The position numbers and the translations under genes are program-made. From assembly GCA_038227745.1 (NCBI GenBank), contig JBBRPS010000552.1:1-7014 (forward strand): a DNA stretch of 7,014 nucleotides. The letters are read 5' to 3'. Of the stretch, positions 6,435 through 7,014 are shown one piece after another. Source of the stretch: DASPXY01 sp038227745 (lineage in GTDB: Bacteria > Planctomycetota > Planctomycetia > Gemmatales > Gemmataceae). The notes under the pieces were generated by a model. It did not search any database. It was not told where the DNA came from and saw only the letters and a program-made list of their open reading frames with translations. How positions within the stretch are numbered: the stretch's first letter is position 1; each line of letters begins with the position of its first letter.

Positions 6435-7014
6435 ATGGCTACCCACGAGCAGGACCTGCGCCTGGGCATCCTGAACACGCTGCTGACGACCCCGCACCGC
6501 CAGCTCGCACAGATCTGGCCGATCCACAGCGAGATGGCCCTGAAGGACCCGCGCTTCTACGTCCGCCTCGCCGCCTGGTACAGCGACCACGGCGACGTCC
6601 GCGACCACAAGGAGATGTTCATCGTCACCCTGGCGCTGAGCGCCTTCGATGGCCACCGCGACGTCGGCCTGGCGATGCTGCGCGAACTGCCGCCTTACCA
6701 GGTCCTGCGCGTCCTCGACTTCATCCACGGTCGCAAGACCACGCGCAGGCAGCGTCCGGAGAAGGCGGCAAAGGCCGCCGCCGAGGCGGCCGCGCCCGCG
6801 GAGGCGGTAAAGGTGGTGGAGGAGTTCGGCCTGTTCCGCAACCCGCCGCGCGCCCTCCGCACCGAAATTGCGCGCTACCTGCGCGAGCGCGAGGCCGACC
6901 CCGACTGGTTCGACAGCAGCGCCCTGACCGCCCGCAAGGCGCTCAAGCGGCTCTACGCGCTGCTGCACGTCCGCCCCGCCGAGCGGGCGCAGAAGATCCT
7001 CTTCGAGGAGGATC
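6435..7014 (+). CDS. Helical-repeat protein, candidate Ro60/TROVE-like (partial)
   Basis: The gene runs off the right edge; 193 residues are visible. ATG 6435 follows a near-ideal AAGGAGG (6421-6427) at seven bases. The protein is almost wholly alpha-helical with HEAT-like helix pairs: DLRLGILNTLL (7-17), DPRFYVRLAAWY (38-49), then VRDHKEMFIVTLAL (55-68), HRDVGLAMLRELPPYQVLRV (74-93), an Ala/Glu/Lys linker (about 105-128), and LRTEIARYLRERE and ALKRLYALLHVRPAERAQKI (141-188). It has no signal peptide or membrane segment, so it should be cytoplasmic. I propose a divergent Ro60/TROVE-type RNA-binding protein, because helical repeats form the Ro60 ring and a YrlA-like RNA ends 90 nt upstream. 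The usual N-terminal TROVE signature is not evident, and the vWA-like domain that follows in Ro60 would lie outside the window. Existence of the gene is near certain; the family call is moderate at best. Confidence 0.8.
   Translation, partial: MATHEQDLRLGILNTLLTTPHRQLAQIWPIHSEMALKDPRFYVRLAAWYSDHGDVRDHKEMFIVTLALSAFDGHRDVGLAMLRELPPYQVLRVLDFIHGRKTTRRQRPEKAAKAAAEAAAPAEAVKVVEEFGLFRNPPRALRTEIARYLREREADPDWFDSSALTARKALKRLYALLHVRPAERAQKILFEED

Overview
The window looks like chromosome of a high-GC planctomycete, probably Gemmata-like. The evidence is the paired DUF1592-type c-type cytochrome and DUF1552 genes, a HARE-type winged-helix protein with a Pro/Ala-rich linker, and CGTTTA...TAAACG hairpins between genes. 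This placement rests on gene content read by eye, not on a database search.

Layout. 1-308 holds no gene I can defend. 309-1177 (minus) is a two-winged-helix (HARE-HTH-like) gene whose reading frame is broken by a 74-bp partial tandem duplication; removing one repeat unit restores a 264-residue protein. A divergent gap leads to a 57-residue coiled-coil protein (1420-1593, plus) that ends at a strong terminator. About 570 bp without a convincing gene follow, with one 8-bp dyad near the end. 2225-4744 encodes a secreted 839-residue DUF1587/1595/1592/1588/1585 cytochrome-like protein. A large hairpin separates it from 4811-6073, a Tat-exported DUF1552 protein; the two form the usual planctomycete pair.

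The most interesting part is 6193-6344. It looks at first like two damaged tRNA genes, because a good tRNA 3' half (T arm plus 3' acceptor strand) precedes a good 5' half (5' acceptor strand plus D arm). The flanking sequences pair with each other in a long interrupted stem that ends in a U-run. That topology (Y stem, T arm, acceptor-like stem closed by a loop, D arm, Y stem) is what is expected of a bacterial Y RNA of the tRNA-mimic (YrlA) class. These RNAs partner with Ro60/TROVE proteins and are usually encoded next to them. The gene 90 nt downstream (6435 to the window edge) encodes an alpha-helical, repeat-like protein that I propose as a divergent Ro60-like partner. The RNA call is well supported by structure; the protein call is inference.

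The central cassette (2225-6073) looks lower in GC than the genes on either side, so it may have a separate history from the Y RNA locus. The only link between them seen here is adjacency and the shared hairpin type.
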